From positions 1-61,953 of the forward strand of contig DYJK01000006.1 of the NCBI GenBank assembly GCA_020723165.1: a DNA stretch of 61,953 nt, in the 5' to 3' direction. The translations under genes were made by a program, and so were the position numbers. Below, one piece after another: positions 7,943 to 18,089 of the stretch; positions within the stretch are counted from its first letter, which is position 1; each line of letters opens with the position of its first letter. Origin of the DNA: Melioribacter roseus (GTDB lineage Bacteria; Bacteroidota; Ignavibacteria; Ignavibacteriales; Melioribacteraceae). Below the pieces are notes generated by a model that saw nothing but the letters and a program-made list of their open reading frames with translations, did no database searches and was not told the DNA's origin.

Positions 7943-9253
7943 ATGAAAGAGATAGAAAATTTTAGAATAGGTCTTGCAGAATTAAAATCAAACAAACTCC
8001 GTACATCACTTACAATGCTCGGAATTATTTTCGGCGTTGGTGCGGTAATAGCTATGCTATCAATCGGCGAAGGCGCAAGGCAAGAAACCCTGGAACAGAT
8101 TGAATTAATGGGAACTAACAATATTATCATCAAAGAGAAAAATGTAACTGTGTCGCAAGGGGAAAAAAGTAAAGCCGCTTTTTCTCCAAAATTAAACTTG
8201 CACGACGGCGAATCAATAAAAGAACTTAATCCATTTGTAGAAAAGGTTACCCCGCAAAGAGAATCTATTAACAATATCACTTACAAATCAAATATCATCG
8301 AAGCTAAAATTATCGGTACCAGCGATGATTATCCGTATGCATATAATTCACAGTTGGCTGCCGGTACATTTTTCAAAAAACATCATCTCCAGGATTATTC
8401 AAACGTTTGCGTTATCGGTTCGGGGGTTAAAGAAAAACTATTCAAGTTTGAAAACCCGATTAACAAGGAAATTAAAATTCACGACCTCTGGTTTAAAATC
8501 ATCGGAGTTATTGCTTCAAAAAATGTTTCTGCTTCGGGAATAGAAAATTTAGGATTACGGGATTTCAACAATGATATCTATATACCGATCACAACAATGA
8601 TCTTCAAGATGAAAAAGTATGTCCCCGAATCGAACGGAACATTAAATATGGGTAACATAGTATTCTTTTTCGATTTCGGAAACTTCGCACAGAATTACGA
8701 TCGGACATCGATAAACCAATTAACCATAAAAATAAAAAAGGATGCGCCGATTAAAAAAGCTGCCGATCTTATCAAAAGAATTATGGAAAGAAAACATTAC
8801 GGCGTTGCAGATTATGAGGTGATTATACCCGAACAATTGCTGGCTCAAAAACAAAAAACTCAAAAGATATTCAATATAGTAATGGGTGCTATTGCCGGTA
8901 TTTCTCTGCTTGTTGGCGGAATAGGAATAATGAATATTATGCTTGCCAATATTCTTGAACGAACTAAAGAGATTGGGATACGCCGCGCCCTGGGTGCAAC
9001 TAAACATGATGTACTTTATCAATTCATGTACGAAGCCGTTGTTATAAGTATAGTGGGCGGAGTTCTAGGAATTATAACCGGGTTTATACTTACATCGCTA
9101 ATAACGGGATATGCCGAATGGCGCACTATAATTACACCGTTTTCTATTTTGCTTGCATTTGTTGTCTCGGTAGCGGTTGGGCTGGTCTTTGGTATTTATC
9201 CGGCTAAACAAGCCGCAGAAAAAGATCCTATAGAATCCCTCCGGTATGAATAA
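7943..9253 (+). CDS. MacB/FtsX-type ABC permease (no ATPase domain)
   Basis: 436 aa. It starts directly with the MacB permease signature (ELKSNKLRTSLTMLGIIFGVGAVIAMLSIGEGA, first helix about 20-42), followed by a large periplasmic domain and three C-terminal helices including GIMNIMLANILERTKEIGIRRALGAT and the ending PIESLRYE. In MacB these helices are fused to an N-terminal ATPase; here the nucleotide-binding domain is absent and no separate ATPase gene is in the operon. The partner ATPase must be encoded elsewhere, or the permease works with a shared one. Confidence 0.9.
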   Translation: MKEIENFRIGLAELKSNKLRTSLTMLGIIFGVGAVIAMLSIGEGARQETLEQIELMGTNNIIIKEKNVTVSQGEKSKAAFSPKLNLHDGESIKELNPFVEKVTPQRESINNITYKSNIIEAKIIGTSDDYPYAYNSQLAAGTFFKKHHLQDYSNVCVIGSGVKEKLFKFENPINKEIKIHDLWFKIIGVIASKNVSASGIENLGLRDFNNDIYIPITTMIFKMKKYVPESNGTLNMGNIVFFFDFGNFAQNYDRTSINQLTIKIKKDAPIKKAADLIKRIMERKHYGVADYEVIIPEQLLAQKQKTQKIFNIVMGAIAGISLLVGGIGIMNIMLANILERTKEIGIRRALGATKHDVLYQFMYEAVVISIVGGVLGIITGFILTSLITGYAEWRTIITPFSILLAFVVSVAVGLVFGIYPAKQAAEKDPIESLRYE

Positions 9254-9314
9254 CAACCGGATTCATCTGATGAGACAACACTTTGTTAACCACATTTAAT
9301 CTCTTGGGGAAGAA

Positions 9315-10739
9315 ATGAAAAGGGTAATAATAATTTTTGTTTTTCTATCATATTCGATTGTTTATTCGCAGAGAACTTTAACACTTGAGGAATCTATATC
9401 TATCGCGATGGGTGAAAGTTACAGTATAAAATCTGCAGAGCAATCATTGGTAAGTTCACAAATGAATCTTGAAGCAATCAAAATGGGCTTGCGCTCGTCT
9501 GTAAATTTAGAATTTGATCTCCCGAGGTATTCTCGTTCTTTATCGAGCCAGTTTAATACAACAATAGGAACGGAACAATTCTTTGAAGTAGGATATACTA
9601 CCATAGAGGGCCGGCTTTCAATAACACAGCCGATCCTTTTCACTAACGGAACTTTATCGATAAGCGGTTCGGTTTTTGGAAGGGATCAGTTTGGTGAACT
9701 CACCGGTACAAACCGGGATTACTTTTCCAATGTCGGGATTAGATTACGACAGCCTCTTTTTGTATTCAACACACAAGCTGCCAATCTCGATCGCGCAGAA
9801 ATCAATCTTGAGAAAACAGAGCGGCAATACACACAAGCGGAGAAAGATATTATCTATAACGTCACTTCATCTTTCTACTACCTATTCCGTTCAAAAAAGA
9901 ATGTTGAAATAACAAAAGAGAAGGTGGCACAGACAGAAATATCATATAACACTGCCGCTAACAAGTTCAAAGCCGGATTAATCCCGGAAGTTGAAATGTT
10001 GCAGCTCGAAGTTGACCTTGCCGCCAGCAAAAATGAATTGCTGAATGCCGAACAGCTTTTTGAAGAAGCGAGGAATGAATTCAAATTATTGATCGGGTTA
10101 AGCCTTGACGAACAAATCGATGTGATGGCTAACTTACAATACTCTCCGGTTGAAATAAAAACGGAAGAAGCTATTGAAAATGCACTGAAACATAGATCTG
10201 ATATTTTAAATGCAGAAGCAGATATTACATTAAGTAAAATGAACATTGACCAGGTTGAATCACAAAGCACTATTAGAGCCGACTTAACAGCCAATTACGG
10301 CATAAATAAGAACGACGAACAGTTTGATAACATTTTTAATAACTTTGAGGATACAAGAAGTGTTACAATGACTGTTTCCATCCCGGTTTGGGATTGGGGA
10401 AAAAATGCAAGAGAGGTTGAATCTGCCGAAGCCGGGCATAATCTAAATTTATTAAAATATCAGAACCTGAAAGAGCAAATTGTTAAAGAAGTGCTTTCGG
10501 CAATTAATAGATTGAATTCCGCAAAAGCCCGTGTTGAAGTCTTGAGTAAAAGTGTAGATGTAGCTGTAAAAAGTTATGAGATCAACCTCGAAAGATTTAA
10601 ATCAGGCAATATTACGAGCTTTGATTTATCACAGATGCAATTAAAATTAACAGATTCAAAAATCAATAGTTTGAATGCGATGATCGATTATCAAATTGCA
10701 CTTGCCGACTTGGAAAGAAAAACATTTAAGGAATACTAA
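9315..10739 (+). CDS. TolC-family outer membrane channel
   Basis: 474 aa with a signal peptide (MKRVIIIFVFLSYSIVYSQ). Two OEP repeats are visible: LTLEESISIAMGESYSIKSAEQSL at the start of the first, and AIENALKHRSDILNAEADITLSKM at the start of the second. The alpha-helical barrel is Glu/Lys/Ala-rich. The upstream adaptor and permease genes make this the outer-membrane exit of a MacA-permease-TolC exporter. Its stop overlaps the next gene's ATG (TAATG), so translation is coupled. Confidence 0.9.
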   Translation: MKRVIIIFVFLSYSIVYSQRTLTLEESISIAMGESYSIKSAEQSLVSSQMNLEAIKMGLRSSVNLEFDLPRYSRSLSSQFNTTIGTEQFFEVGYTTIEGRLSITQPILFTNGTLSISGSVFGRDQFGELTGTNRDYFSNVGIRLRQPLFVFNTQAANLDRAEINLEKTERQYTQAEKDIIYNVTSSFYYLFRSKKNVEITKEKVAQTEISYNTAANKFKAGLIPEVEMLQLEVDLAASKNELLNAEQLFEEARNEFKLLIGLSLDEQIDVMANLQYSPVEIKTEEAIENALKHRSDILNAEADITLSKMNIDQVESQSTIRADLTANYGINKNDEQFDNIFNNFEDTRSVTMTVSIPVWDWGKNAREVESAEAGHNLNLLKYQNLKEQIVKEVLSAINRLNSAKARVEVLSKSVDVAVKSYEINLERFKSGNITSFDLSQMQLKLTDSKINSLNAMIDYQIALADLERKTFKEY

Positions 10740-11443
10740 TGCAAATAATGCTTCCCGGATTGGGAAATCAATTAGATTTTTTCCTAAAAAATTATAACGT
10801 TGTCCCTGGAAAGATTCTAGTAATCGGCTCGGCAAGCGAGTACATTGCTAAAACGCTCGCCAAACGATTTAACCGCCAAGTAGATTTAATCGTAGAAGAT
10901 TACGAATCACTCCTCAACTCAAAGTTGTTGATAGATAACAATCCCGGTATCAACATAAAACTGATGGAATACGATATAACGGATTTTCAAGATTCCGAAT
11001 TTGATTTGGTGTATGCACAAGCATCCATCTCGTTAACAAAACGAAATAAAATTATAAAAGAGTTGAAAAGAATTACCAACGCCGGGTCATATCTCTGTGT
11101 TGGTGAGATTGTAAACCTAACTCAAGTAGTTCCCCGGTTTATTAAAGATATTTATGATTCCTCCGATCTTTCACCACTATATGTTGAATCTCTAGAACAA
11201 TATTACTTGGAGCGGGGATTTTTAGTACTTGCATCATCGGATTTTTCGGAATCATTGCACGATTATTATAGTAACAGTTTGAACATGCTTAAAGACTCTA
11301 AGCAAATTCTTACTGATAACGAGAAAAGTTATTACAAAAAGCTCCTCAATAAAATCAGCCACGAATCAAACGCTTTTCTAAAACTTGGCGGTGATAAATA
11401 TACCGGCTTCAAAGTATTGCTTCTGCAAAAGGGGCAAAATTGA
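10739..11443 (+). CDS. class I SAM-dependent methyltransferase-like protein
   Basis: 234 aa. The fold looks like a Rossmann methyltransferase: a motif I-like strand KILVIGSASEYIAKTLAKRF without the usual GxGxG spacing, YDITDFQDSEFDLVYAQ (motif IV region), and an Asn/Ala/Gly-containing loop KRITNAGSYLCVGE. The C-terminal 70 residues are helical. Because motif I is degenerate, activity is uncertain. The gene overlaps tolC upstream (TAATG) and rlmD downstream (TTGA), so it is embedded in one operon. Its substrate is unknown. Confidence 0.6.
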   Translation: MQIMLPGLGNQLDFFLKNYNVVPGKILVIGSASEYIAKTLAKRFNRQVDLIVEDYESLLNSKLLIDNNPGINIKLMEYDITDFQDSEFDLVYAQASISLTKRNKIIKELKRITNAGSYLCVGEIVNLTQVVPRFIKDIYDSSDLSPLYVESLEQYYLERGFLVLASSDFSESLHDYYSNSLNMLKDSKQILTDNEKSYYKKLLNKISHESNAFLKLGGDKYTGFKVLLLQKGQN

Positions 11444-12912
11444 AAAAAGGTGATCAGCTTGAATTAAAAATTACCGATTACGCTTTTGAAGGGAGGGGTG
11501 TTGCCCGTTTCGCTCTCATGGAAGCGATGCGAGCAAAAATTATAACGGAGCTGCATTCAACCGCGGATACGGAACCGAAAAAATTCGTAATCTTTGTTGA
11601 TGGTTCATACCCCGGTGATAGGGTAATTGCTACTATAACAAAAATTAGAAAATCCTATGCAGAAGCTAGGATAAATGAATTAATCATCGCTTCAACTTTC
11701 CGAACAAAGGCAAAATGTAAATACTTTGGGGTTTGTGGTGGATGCAAAGCGCAAAATCTAATTTACTCACAACAAGTCAAATTCAAGGAAGAACAAGTCC
11801 GCGATATTTTTGAAAGAATCGGCGGATTAAAAGATTTCGAATTATTACCGATCATTCCTTCCGAAAATGAATTCTTCTACCGAAACAAAATGGAATATTC
11901 ATTTGCTCAGAAAAGGTGGCTTACCGAAAAAGAAATTGGCTCAATGCAAGAGATTCCCGACAAGGACTTCGCTCTTGGTCTTCATATACCCGGTTTATAT
12001 GACAAAGTATTAGATATTGACGAGTGCTATCTACAATCAGATTTGAGCAACCGGATTTTGAATTTTACCCGGTTTTTCTTCAAAAGTCGGTCGATTTCTA
12101 TCTATTCTACACAAAAACATGATGGTTTTTTAAGAAATCTGATAATCCGGCAATCTCAATATGTTAAAGATTTGATGATTAACTTAGTCGTCTCCGAAGA
12201 GAATGAACGATTGTTCACAGAATACAAAAATGCTCTTTTGGATGGGTTTCCTAAAATAACCACCCTGGTTTTTAATATCAATAAAAAGAAGGCGCAAGTT
12301 GCAACGGGTGATTACGAAATAGTTTATTATGGTCCCGGTTATATACATGATTATATAGGTAAAAGAAAATTTAGAATAAGTGCTAATTCTTTTTTCCAGA
12401 CGAACACGCTTCAAGCCGAAAAACTTTATCAAACCGCGGTAGAGTTTGCCGGATTCGTTGGTAACGAGATTGTGTTTGACCTCTATTCCGGCGCCGGTAC
12501 TATACCAATTTACATTTCAAGCCGGGTAAAATATATCTACGGTTTTGAATCTGTTGAACCTGCAATTACAGATGCAAAGGTAAATATCGAAATAAACTCG
12601 GTAGAAAATTTCCAGCCGATACTTGCAGATCTTAACAAATCATTTCTACCGTTAGTAGAAAACAATGAATTACCTAAACCTGATGTTATCATTACCGATC
12701 CCCCGAGAAGCGGAATGAATCCGAAAACAGTAAACGATATTCTAAATCTAAAACCTACGAAAGTAGTTTACATCAGTTGTAATCCGACGACCCAAGCGCG
12801 TGATATTAAATTGCTATGCGAGGGCGGATACGAAGTTAAAAAGGTGAGACCTATTGATATGTTTCCACATACTTATCACATCGAGAATGTTGCTTTACTG
12901 ATAAAAAAATGA
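11440..12912 (+). CDS. rlmD: 23S rRNA (uracil-C5)-methyltransferase, RlmD/TrmA family
   Basis: 490 aa. It starts with TTG at 11440, overlapping the previous stop. An N-terminal TRAM domain (KGDQLELKITDYAFEGRGVAR ... VDGSYPGD) is followed by Fe-S cysteines (Cys93, Cys99, Cys102 in CKYFGVCGGC), the SAM site FDLYSGAGTIPIY, DPPRSGM and the catalytic-Cys motif YISCNPTTQARD. RlmD-type enzymes make m5U in 23S rRNA; RlmC or a TrmA homologue is possible. The TRAM domain carries about 23 extra residues (around 24-47, LMEAMRAKIITELHSTAD) between the GRGVAR and VIFVDG strands. Confidence 0.88.
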   Translation: MKKGDQLELKITDYAFEGRGVARFALMEAMRAKIITELHSTADTEPKKFVIFVDGSYPGDRVIATITKIRKSYAEARINELIIASTFRTKAKCKYFGVCGGCKAQNLIYSQQVKFKEEQVRDIFERIGGLKDFELLPIIPSENEFFYRNKMEYSFAQKRWLTEKEIGSMQEIPDKDFALGLHIPGLYDKVLDIDECYLQSDLSNRILNFTRFFFKSRSISIYSTQKHDGFLRNLIIRQSQYVKDLMINLVVSEENERLFTEYKNALLDGFPKITTLVFNINKKKAQVATGDYEIVYYGPGYIHDYIGKRKFRISANSFFQTNTLQAEKLYQTAVEFAGFVGNEIVFDLYSGAGTIPIYISSRVKYIYGFESVEPAITDAKVNIEINSVENFQPILADLNKSFLPLVENNELPKPDVIITDPPRSGMNPKTVNDILNLKPTKVVYISCNPTTQARDIKLLCEGGYEVKKVRPIDMFPHTYHIENVALLIKK

Positions 12913-12931
12913 GAGAGATTTTAAAAGGTGT

Positions 12932-12953
12932 GAGACGCGCTCCGGCGCGTCTC
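12932..12953. repeat. small GC-rich palindrome between convergent genes
   Basis: Arms GAGACGCGC and GCGCGTCTC flank TCCG. It lies between the stops of rlmD and the DUF4252 gene. It may end transcription but has no T tract. It resembles the other dispersed palindromes in the window. Confidence 0.6.
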
Positions 12954-12963
12954 TACAGACATT

Positions 12964-13497
12964 TTATTCTTTATCCACTTCCGGTAAATTAAATTCCTTC
13001 GATATTTTTCCAATTGAATCAAGGCTAACTTTCCCAACAATATTTACTAAAGTTACTTTCCCTTCTTTATCGAGAGAAGTGATCATCAGGCCAACATATT
13101 CATTTGTGCCGCCGCTTTTTACGTAAACATTTGCAAGGTTGTCTTTATGTTTCGTTTTGATTATACGTGACCACTTCGATGATTGTAATTCTTTATCGAT
13201 ATTGAGTAAAGCATCTTCAATTGATTCAAGATTGCCCGCCATGAATTCATTTACACGGATTAATTTAAGAGCGCTAATAGCTTCGGAAATCCCGTCACTT
13301 TCGCCTTCTGCCATTTTAGCTACCATTTTGATTAATGGCTCTTCAAGATAAACTTCTGTTATCATCTCACCAGTTTTAAGACCGGTTATTTTTCCATAAT
13401 CAAAATAGCCCGGTTCTTTTGTGTAATCTGTTTCTTGTGCAAATGCAAAAGTAGTTGCGAAGAGAAAAAGAATTATTAATAGATTTTTTGTTTTCAT
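12964..13497 (-). CDS. exported DUF4252-domain protein
   Basis: 177 aa with a signal peptide (MKTKNLLIILFLFATTFAFAQ). The middle (EAISALKLIRVNEF ... SSKWSRIIKTKHKDNLANVYVKSGGTNEYVGLMITSLDKEGKVTLVNIVGKV) matches the DUF4252 pattern. Such proteins often sit next to an ECF sigma/anti-sigma pair, as here: it lies 10 bases downstream of the anti-sigma gene on the same strand. I infer an envelope protein belonging to that regulon; its activity is not known. Confidence 0.75.
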   Translation of the reverse strand: MKTKNLLIILFLFATTFAFAQETDYTKEPGYFDYGKITGLKTGEMITEVYLEEPLIKMVAKMAEGESDGISEAISALKLIRVNEFMAGNLESIEDALLNIDKELQSSKWSRIIKTKHKDNLANVYVKSGGTNEYVGLMITSLDKEGKVTLVNIVGKVSLDSIGKISKEFNLPEVDKE

Positions 13498-13507
13498 TTT
13501 ATCCTCC

Positions 13508-14056
13508 TTAATTAAATATACTATTTACAATTCCAAGTCCGTCTTTTATCGGTTTTGAAACCCGGTCATTTAAAACTTCTCTTTTGAGCGTTGTTCCGGT
13601 TTGATTAAATATTTTACCAACAATTGCAAGGGCTTGCCGTGCTTGTTTATCCGCATGTTCAATTTCTTGCCGGCTATAAACGGGATGGATTTCCCGTGTA
13701 CTGAATAAAGCAACTATTATTGCCGCAACTACCAGGACAGAAGCAATGGCGGATACTAACGGTCTGCCGAATACAACCGCAGCAAAATCACTATTGAATG
13801 AATTTTGACTAATCCGCAGCGGAATGCTTTTTTGTTTTAATGATTCAATTATCTCTTCGGGGCAATCTTCTTCTTTTAATTCGTGAACCTTGATTGCTGT
13901 GTTGCAATAGCTTTGCAAAAGTTTTTTGACATTATCATCACCCTTAGCGGCACGATAGACAAAAATACGTTCAAAAATATTTGCATCATTATATGCTACG
14001 GAAATGATCTTGTTGATCATTTCTTCGTTAAGCTCATATGACTTCTTGCGGTTCAT
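13508..14056 (-). CDS. membrane-bound anti-sigma factor-like protein
   Basis: 182 aa. An N-terminal cytoplasmic region of about 95 residues precedes one membrane helix (about 100-117, LVSAIASVLVVAAIIVALF) and a periplasmic tail of about 65. There is no zinc-finger HxxxCxxC motif. Position is the main evidence: its ATG (14056) overlaps the end of the sigma gene (14034) by 23 bases, the usual arrangement for a sigma and its anti-sigma. It probably holds the ECF sigma at the membrane. The trigger is unknown. Confidence 0.65.
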   Translation of the reverse strand: MNRKKSYELNEEMINKIISVAYNDANIFERIFVYRAAKGDDNVKKLLQSYCNTAIKVHELKEEDCPEEIIESLKQKSIPLRISQNSFNSDFAAVVFGRPLVSAIASVLVVAAIIVALFSTREIHPVYSRQEIEHADKQARQALAIVGKIFNQTGTTLKREVLNDRVSKPIKDGLGIVNSIFN

Positions 14057-14567
14057 AATGTTTTAGTTCCTCTTGCAACTTTTTACGCGCCCTTAATAAA
14101 TAAACTTTTACAGAGTTTAGGGGTATATCAAGTGTCTTGCTGATTTCGTTGTATTTCAGTCCTTCAATTTCGTACAAGACGAAAATGCTTCTTAAGTTTT
14201 CCGGTAATCTTTGAATTGCTTCTTTTACCTTTGATGTTACCATATTAATGTGCGTTACAAAATAAGGATTATCATTATTGCTGTTAATTGAATATGTATC
14301 TTCAAACTCTTCGTCCATCTCGTATTCGCGTGTAATGCTTATTGCTCTTTTTCTTAAATAATCAATACATAGATTGTTCGTTGTTTTCATTATCCATGTT
14401 TTAGCAGCCAGCATATTAAATTTATCAACGTTCTGCCAGATTCTGATCATTACCTCCTGGGTAACATCGTCAGCATCCATTCTGTTTTTCAGCATATAAA
14501 GGGAATATGTATAAATCTTGTTTTTATACTGCTGAATTAGAAACCGGTATTTCTGTTGTTCCAGCAT
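14034..14567 (-). CDS. ECF-type RNA polymerase sigma factor
   Basis: 177 aa from the Met at 14567 (MLEQQKYRFLIQQYKNK); upstream frame to 14669 encodes residues unlike the family. Region 2 is DADDVTQEVMIRIWQNVDKF ... KTWIMKTTNNLCIDYLRKR. Region 4 is IQRLPENLRSIFVLYEIEGLKYNEISKTLDIPLNSVKVYLLRARKKLQ with its helix-turn-helix. It overlaps the anti-sigma gene by 23 bases. The divergent gene at 14703 and the DUF4252 gene are plausible targets, but I saw no matched promoter pair. Confidence 0.9.
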   Translation of the reverse strand: MLEQQKYRFLIQQYKNKIYTYSLYMLKNRMDADDVTQEVMIRIWQNVDKFNMLAAKTWIMKTTNNLCIDYLRKRAISITREYEMDEEFEDTYSINSNNDNPYFVTHINMVTSKVKEAIQRLPENLRSIFVLYEIEGLKYNEISKTLDIPLNSVKVYLLRARKKLQEELKHYEPQEVI

Positions 14568-14702
14568 AATTTCTGATATTAAAGACGAGTTAAGATAATG
14601 AATTGTTACATTGTTGAATACCGTATTGTATTCGAGGCATATAAAAATTAATTTATTAATAGTATTCAAAAATGTTTGTAAACAAAATAATAATCGTTAA
14701 TA

Positions 14703-15242
14703 ATGGATGAATCAATAAAAAGAATCGAATTCGTTTTTAGAAATTCGATTTCGCAAGATGAGCTCTTTGATGCATTCCGCGAGGCAATCATCTTAAAAAT
14801 AAACGATGCTACTCTTTACAAAATACTTTTGGCCAACCCGGCACTTAACAAAGACGAAATTAAACTGTACACCGAAAAATTACTTAAAGAAATTCCGGGA
14901 AGCACTTACCAATTGTGCATGTGGACAGCGAAAGTATTTGAAAACCACGTAGAAGATTACGAGCAGCTTGAACATGCAATTCTATACTACACAAAGGCGT
15001 GTTATCACAACCCGGGATCGCACGAACCTTATTTGGATCTTATTAAATTGTACAACCTGGATATAGAATTACCCTCTAACAAAAAAATTCTCCAGATAGT
15101 AGAAAGCGGTACTTCTTCTGTTATTTATAAAAGCAAAATTTATTTTGCGCTTTCCGATCTATTCAAAAAGATAAATGATCTTAACGGTGCATCAAAGTAC
15201 CTTGCATTGGCCAACAAAGCATTAGAGACAGAGCCGGATTAA
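14703..15242 (+). CDS. small TPR-like protein, function unknown
   Basis: 179 aa with no signal peptide or membrane segment. It is mostly helical; YEQLEHAILYYTKACYHNPGSHEPYLDLIKLYNL and KIYFALSDLFKKINDLNGASKYLALANKAL look like tetratricopeptide pairs. It is transcribed divergently from the ECF sigma operon, which hints at shared control. No enzymatic motif. TPR assignment is by eye only. Confidence 0.6.
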   Translation: MDESIKRIEFVFRNSISQDELFDAFREAIILKINDATLYKILLANPALNKDEIKLYTEKLLKEIPGSTYQLCMWTAKVFENHVEDYEQLEHAILYYTKACYHNPGSHEPYLDLIKLYNLDIELPSNKKILQIVESGTSSVIYKSKIYFALSDLFKKINDLNGASKYLALANKALETEPD

Positions 15243-15361
15243 AATCCGAAATTCGGAGTCCCAAAATATTGAGGGGATCAAATACGGTTTAGATGAAAGG
15301 ATCTTTCAATTTATGAAAGCATTATTTTCTTTTTCAAAAGAATCAAGAGACTTGTTGAATT

Positions 15362-18064
15362 TTAATAGTAGTACCCGATTGTGAAGTAAAAAAATGTTGG
15401 TCCCCACACAACGGTATTATTAGGAAGAGTATCCTTCAAGTAAAAACTTTTGCCAACCGAAAAATCCGCCGGACCAACCGGTGTGTTTAACGAAACCGAC
15501 GCCCCGATACCATGACGCAAATCTTTTAGTCTTATCTGTTCGCGTTCGGTCCAAATGGAGCCGAGATCATACCGTACTTTAACATAAGCATCAAAGAAAA
15601 GCTGGAACGGAAGTTTGTGTCTATATTCGAGGGAGGAAACCAATATTTGTCTGCCCCGGTACTCGTTCTCCCTTAATCCGTAAAAATTATTTTGTCCGCC
15701 CAAAGAAAATTGCTGGCTCAGTGGAAGCGTTTTATCGGCAAAACCAAATATACCGTGATATGTAAATGCATTGGGTGCATTTAATCCTAACACACTTTTG
15801 TAATCAAAAAGAAATTTGGAATAGCCAACATCGCCGCCCAAGGCTTCTTGCGCGGTTTCAAATGTACTTTTTATTAAAAAACCATCTGTTGGATAAGGAT
15901 AATCATTTTGTGAATCGATCGAAAGCGAAACTTTAATACTCGATATATCTATTTTATAAGCTTGAACACTTCGTTCAACTTTATTTTTTATCTGGTCACT
16001 CTGGTACCTTGCTTCTATAAACAAATTACCAAATCTTTTTACCTGGGCTCCAATACCGATCGATCCACCAATATTAATTTGGCGGTACTCGCCGATTTTG
16101 CTTCTAGAATATTTATTGTGCGCCTCGATAGAATCATCTTTAAAAGTATTTATATCAACAAATTCATAAAATCCGCGGACTTTGTAGGTTAGGTAAGAAT
16201 CAAAAACACGGTTCGATTTAAATTCGAAAACGTATGATCTGTTTCTAATGCCTCCTGAAATAGTAGCGCCAAGTTCGGTACCGGTACCGTTAAAATTTTC
16301 ATCACGCAGATCAAAAGAGAGCTGCGACAAATACTCGTTGTCTATTCTCATACCAAATCTTATAACACTAGACGGTTTTTCCATAACCCGAACGATTAAA
16401 TTATTTTCCGTTCCGTTCCTTTCAACCAATAACTCAATCTGTTCGAACAAATTACTGCTTCTTAAATTTGCCAATCCGCGTTCAGCCCTATCATATAAAA
16501 AATAGTCCCCGGCATTCATCGGGAATTCTCTTGTTATCAATCGACCTATAGTTTTAGTATTGCCTTCTGTTCTGATATTTGAAATGCGTCCTTCGTCAAC
16601 TTCGATTTCAAGCGTTCGAGAAGTTTCGTTGTAATTTAACTTGTTTATTCTTGCTAAGAGATATCCCATTTTTTTGTAATGCCTCAAAATCTTTAAGCCG
16701 GCACTAAGAACTTTTGTTGGGTTATATGACTTGTTCAAGAGAGGTGTTAATTCATTATGTATAACATCTATTGAAAGAACGGAATCGCCAAGAAGCGAAT
16801 AATTCAGAACAACCGGATATTTTTCAACAAAGAAACTTATATAAGAAGATGAATTGAACTGTTCGATTTCTGCCCAGATATTTTTAAAATCACTTTCCTT
16901 TTGAAGTTTATAAAGCTCGAAGAGTATTTCTTTGTTTGAAATTGAATCTTTGCCGGTAAATTTTGACTTGATGTAAATTTCAATTTCCGGCGGTGCTTCT
17001 TTCACAAAAACATTTTTATAAAATGTTTCCTTCGCCCCAAGATTCTGTTTGAATTTCCTTTCAAAAACATTTCTGATACTGTCGATTATCATATTGCATG
17101 AATCATTGCCTTCTTTTATTAAACGGTCAATATTTGCAAAGTCAGAATTCTTAACACCGGCAAGCTTCGGTTGAATAACAAAATCTGCGGCTTGTAATTG
17201 CTGGTCGTTCAATATTTGCATAGGAATACTCACAAGCTGATCGGCAATCACCCACGGATAGTTTAATTCACTCTCCTGGTATAACGGGCTGACTGCGTTG
17301 CCGGCAACAACTATCTCGGCACCAAGATTTCTTGTTTCCTTTGCCGGTATATTCGCGACTAGCCCACCGTCAACAAGCAGAAGGGAATCGTGTTTTACCG
17401 GCGGCAGAAGAAGTGTTACGCTCGAACTTGCTTGCATTGCAGTTCCAAGCGGTTCCTTGTCGAGTATTATTTCTTTTCCCGAAACCAAATCGGAGCTTAC
17501 TGCACGGTATTTAAAAAGCAGATCGTCAAATGAATCTTTGGGTTGAAGCGGTGCGTTCAGAGAAAGTAAATTCAAAAAATTCGCCGCTCTTTGTCCGGAG
17601 CTGATTGATTTGGGAATTATCGGCTTCAACCCGTCCATTCTAAATGCAACAATTGCTCTGTCTTCTGTAATTTTTTGATCGATAAATAATTCATTACGGC
17701 TTGACTGTTCTACGGAAAACAGATCGCCCCAGTTAATTACCGAAAGTATGGAATCGATATCGTCAATCGAATAACCGGAAGAATACAAACCGCCGATTAT
17801 GCTGCCCATGCTTGTACCGACAATAAATTCTATGGGGATATCGTTTTCTTCGAGCGAGCGGAGAATTCCAATTTGCGAAAGAGCTCTTGCACCGCCGCCG
17901 CTTAACGCCAAACCTATCTTGGGCAAGCTGTTGGGTACTAGCTCTATTATTCCGAATGGCAGTACTTTTTCGGTTAGACTTAATTTAAGTGTGTCTTTCT
18001 GCTGGGCTGCTGCCGGTGTAAATAGAAGAACAAACAAAAAAATATTTAAAATTTTTCGAGTCAT
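15362..18064 (-). CDS. patatin-like phospholipase fused to POTRA/BamA-type outer membrane barrel
   Basis: 900 aa with a signal peptide (to about residue 20). Patatin domain (about 48-300): oxyanion loop [12 protein letters not shown], nucleophile Ser85 in GTSMG, catalytic Asp232 in [11 protein letters not shown] linker and POTRA-like region (about 355-560; [35 protein letters not shown]) precede a 16-strand Omp85-type barrel with [21 protein letters not shown] and a C-terminal aromatic strand ([10 protein letters not shown]). The layout is like type Vd (PlpD) autotransporters or the NTE/BamA fusions common in Bacteroidetes. Substrate not known. Confidence 0.9.
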   Translation of the reverse strand: MTRKILNIFLFVLLFTPAAAQQKDTLKLSLTEKVLPFGIIELVPNSLPKIGLALSGGGARALSQIGILRSLEENDIPIEFIVGTSMGSIIGGLYSSGYSIDDIDSILSVINWGDLFSVEQSSRNELFIDQKITEDRAIVAFRMDGLKPIIPKSISSGQRAANFLNLLSLNAPLQPKDSFDDLLFKYRAVSSDLVSGKEIILDKEPLGTAMQASSSVTLLLPPVKHDSLLLVDGGLVANIPAKETRNLGAEIVVAGNAVSPLYQESELNYPWVIADQLVSIPMQILNDQQLQAADFVIQPKLAGVKNSDFANIDRLIKEGNDSCNMIIDSIRNVFERKFKQNLGAKETFYKNVFVKEAPPEIEIYIKSKFTGKDSISNKEILFELYKLQKESDFKNIWAEIEQFNSSSYISFFVEKYPVVLNYSLLGDSVLSIDVIHNELTPLLNKSYNPTKVLSAGLKILRHYKKMGYLLARINKLNYNETSRTLEIEVDEGRISNIRTEGNTKTIGRLITREFPMNAGDYFLYDRAERGLANLRSSNLFEQIELLVERNGTENNLIVRVMEKPSSVIRFGMRIDNEYLSQLSFDLRDENFNGTGTELGATISGGIRNRSYVFEFKSNRVFDSYLTYKVRGFYEFVDINTFKDDSIEAHNKYSRSKIGEYRQINIGGSIGIGAQVKRFGNLFIEARYQSDQIKNKVERSVQAYKIDISSIKVSLSIDSQNDYPYPTDGFLIKSTFETAQEALGGDVGYSKFLFDYKSVLGLNAPNAFTYHGIFGFADKTLPLSQQFSLGGQNNFYGLRENEYRGRQILVSSLEYRHKLPFQLFFDAYVKVRYDLGSIWTEREQIRLKDLRHGIGASVSLNTPVGPADFSVGKSFYLKDTLPNNTVVWGPTFFYFTIGYYY

Positions 18065-18089
18065 TTAACACCGGCGTTAAAAGAAAATA

